Shown one piece after another: positions 7,011 to 7,935 of a stretch of 7,935 nucleotides of DNA. A program made the translations under genes and the position numbers. The notes beneath the pieces were generated by a model. That model was given only the letters and a program-made list of their open reading frames with translations. It was not told the origin of the DNA and made no database searches. Source of the DNA: an uncultured Collinsella sp. (GTDB lineage: Bacteria; Actinomycetota; Coriobacteriia; Coriobacteriales; Coriobacteriaceae); NCBI GenBank assembly GCA_900550205.1, contig URRJ01000087.1, forward strand, positions 1-7,935. The letters run 5' to 3'. Numbering within the stretch: the stretch's first letter is position 1; each line of letters begins with the position of its first letter.

Positions 7011-7597
7011 GCGCGGCCTTTGACCTGGTCCTTTTTAGGCGTGATGAGATTGGAGACTGCCTTATACACCGCCAGCGTCAACACCGAATTAAGCACGGTC
7101 TTGATAAGGTTAAACGGCAAGACGGCGGGAAGCATGAGCGGGGCGATCACATCGACCGAGCCATACCAGAACCAAACGCCGATGGTCAGGTTCGCAACCA
7201 TGGACAGCACCGTAGCGGCAATAACGCCCAACGCCAGGCCAATCACGGCACCCTTGTAGGTGTGCATCTTTTGGTAGACGATCGCCGCGGGCAGAATAAA
7301 GCCCAGCGTAGCGACCAAGTTCATAAGCGCGCCGACCCAGTCACCCGTGGTGAGCGCATGGATGACGATCGCCATGGCGGCAACGGCAGTGCCGGCACCA
7401 GGACCGTACGCAAACCCGCACACCATCGCCGGCACCAGCGACGGGTCATACGTCAAAAACGGCGCCGAGGGAAGAATGGGCAGCTGCACATACATAAAGA
7501 GCGCGCCCAGGGCACACATGAGCGCCATGGTTACGAGCTGTTTAGTGCTCCACCTATTCGTGTTCTCAAAATGGATATGCTGCGACTGTTCAGACAT
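7007..7597 (-). CDS. ribU: Riboflavin ECF transporter S-component RibU
   Basis: This is a membrane protein of 196 residues that binds the vitamin, here almost certainly riboflavin, and delivers it through the EcfAA-T module. About six hydrophobic segments follow a short polar N terminus (first near 19-40, last near 164-185). RibU-like features are the segment DPSLVPAMVCGFAYGPGAG (51-69), ALMNLVATLGFILPA (90-104), and PFNLIKTVLNSVL (161-173) near the C terminus. Specificity rests mainly on the FMN riboswitch directly upstream. Start: the longer frame begins at an ATG at 7618, but that ATG lies in the riboswitch closing helix. The ATG at 7597 has AGGTGATC two bases upstream, a strong match to the 16S 3' end, and is chosen. 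The stop overlaps the ecfA start by four bases. Confidence 0.93.
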   Translation of the reverse strand: MSEQSQHIHFENTNRWSTKQLVTMALMCALGALFMYVQLPILPSAPFLTYDPSLVPAMVCGFAYGPGAGTAVAAMAIVIHALTTGDWVGALMNLVATLGFILPAAIVYQKMHTYKGAVIGLALGVIAATVLSMVANLTIGVWFWYGSVDVIAPLMLPAVLPFNLIKTVLNSVLTLAVYKAVSNLITPKKDQVKGRA

Positions 7598-7599
7598 AA

Positions 7600-7607
7600 G
7601 ATCACCT
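7600..7607 (-). promoter_or_regulatory. ribU: Ribosome binding site of ribU, adjoining the riboswitch
   Basis: AGGTGATC (minus strand) matches the complement of the 16S rRNA 3' end and stands two bases before the ATG at 7597. It begins only five bases after the closing helix of the FMN aptamer. This decides the start against the ATG at 7618 and leaves no room for a separate terminator between aptamer and gene. Confidence 0.75.
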
Positions 7608-7612
7608 GCCTC

Positions 7613-7789
7613 TTTCATCCGGACTCTAACCGTTGGTACTGGAATCTCACCAGTTCAGCCGGCATGCGAACCAACGCACACCCGGGTCGCGGACTCATCG
7701 GCTCGGTCGCAGGCACTTTTCCTGCGCCACGGCACCCCTTTGGCACCGCCCGATTTACCGCCAGTGGGGAATTCCACCCCGCCCTGAAA
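7613..7789 (-). ncRNA. FMN riboswitch (RFN element)
   Basis: The minus strand carries the conserved blocks of the FMN aptamer in order: CAGGGCGGGGTGGAATTCCC then CACTGGCGGTAAA at the 5' side, GAGTCCGCGACCCG in the middle, and CTGGTGAGATTCCAG, ACGGTTAGAGTCCGGATGAAAG at the 3' side. The closing helix pairs TTTCA (7785-7789) with TGAAA (7613-7617). A variable arm at 7697-7754, closed by ATCGG with CCGAT and holding a 6-bp hairpin (7708-7726), makes the element somewhat long. FMN binding is expected to lower expression of the riboflavin importer. With the ribU ribosome binding site next to the closing helix, control of translation initiation is the likely mode (inference). Confidence 0.97.
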
Positions 7790-7800
7790 CAGCAATTGCA

Positions 7801-7828
7801 AGTGTAGCACCAGTAGGCTTTCGCGCAA
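7801..7828 (-). promoter_or_regulatory. Candidate promoter of the ribU operon
   Basis: On the minus strand TTGCGC (7823-7828) and TACACT (7801-7806) are separated by 16 bp. The -10 is preceded by TG one base away, forming an extended -10. The predicted transcription start falls around 7794, just before the riboswitch begins at 7789, which is the expected place. The -35 is a weak match (three of six). Positional logic carries most of the weight. Confidence 0.5.
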
Positions 7829-7904
7829 GTATGCCGAGGGTAATTTGTGGCGGGGATCAGTTGCCGCAACAACCATGTCCCCACCCACCCCAAAGTGGTG
7901 CGCC

Positions 7905-7923
7905 TTTCGCGCAAAGCGCGAAA
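7905..7923. repeat. 19-bp perfect palindrome upstream of the ribU promoter
   Basis: TTTCGCGC, three bases, then GCGCGAAA form a perfect 8-bp inverted repeat. No U-tract follows on either strand, so it does not look like an intrinsic terminator. Part of it (CTTTCGCGCAA, 7904-7914) recurs exactly at 7818-7828, over the proposed -35 box. It could be a protein-binding site or a chance GC-rich hairpin. Nothing else recognisable was seen between 7829 and the window end. Confidence 0.35.
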
Positions 7924-7935
7924 CAGCAACCGGGA

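Noticed and set aside
7598..7618. Longer ribU start at 7618
   Set aside because: The ATG is part of the conserved GGATGAAAG end of the aptamer, and the strong AGGTGATC site serves the ATG at 7597.
6986..7807. Plus-strand open frame across ribU and the riboswitch
   Set aside because: It runs antisense through a structured RNA and a membrane-protein gene; no recognisable domain.
7876..7896. G-quadruplex on the minus strand (GGGG, GGG, GGGG tracts)
   Set aside because: Only three tracts of three or more G are present; a fourth has two. Too weak to claim.
7615..7929. Minus-strand frames overlapping the FMN riboswitch
   Set aside because: The bases are explained by conserved aptamer sequence, and no supported ribosome binding site or protein family is seen.
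1..7935. Mobile element, CRISPR array, tRNA or rRNA
   Set aside because: No transposase or integrase frame, regularly spaced repeat set or RNA gene was recognised; gene content and strand are uniform.

Overview
The window is GC-rich and every supported gene lies on the minus strand. Codon use, GC content and protein style suggest a Coriobacteriia actinobacterium close to Collinsella. That assignment is inference from the look of the proteins and no database was searched. Reading along the transcripts (high to low coordinates), there are two units.

Unit 1 (about 7830 to 3260) is a flavin-uptake operon. A candidate promoter (7801-7828) leads into a clear FMN riboswitch (7613-7789). After a leader of only 15 nt comes ribU, the riboflavin S-component of an ECF transporter. 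Next are a fused double ATPase (EcfA1-EcfA2 in one 634-residue chain) and the transmembrane coupling protein EcfT. The stop and start codons of these three genes overlap (ATGA, then TAATG), which implies translational coupling. Two paralogous small proteins of the pyridoxamine-5'-phosphate-oxidase-like (FMN-binding split barrel) fold follow at gaps of about 30 and 51 bp. The unit ends at a strong intrinsic terminator (stem 3270-3320 followed by a U-rich stretch). The layout suggests that vitamin import and two likely flavin-using proteins share one FMN-sensing switch.

Unit 2 (about 3220 to 1, running off the window) is an arginine (ornithine) biosynthesis cluster in the order argC, argJ, argB (5' part only). 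Upstream of argC lie two 14-bp TGCA-type palindromes whose centres are 21 bp apart, the geometry of tandem ArgR operators. The 134-bp argC-argJ gap holds an apparent three-way-junction RNA structure ending directly at a run of six U, a possible attenuator or processing element. ArgJ recycles the acetyl group, ArgB phosphorylates N-acetylglutamate and ArgC reduces the product, so the three genes cover the acetylated early steps of the pathway except the transaminase.

No mobile element, CRISPR array, tRNA or rRNA was seen. The main points beyond routine annotation are the flavin importer linked to tandem PNPOx-like proteins, the EcfA fusion with a basic insertion, the compact riboswitch expression platform, and the structured argC-argJ spacer.
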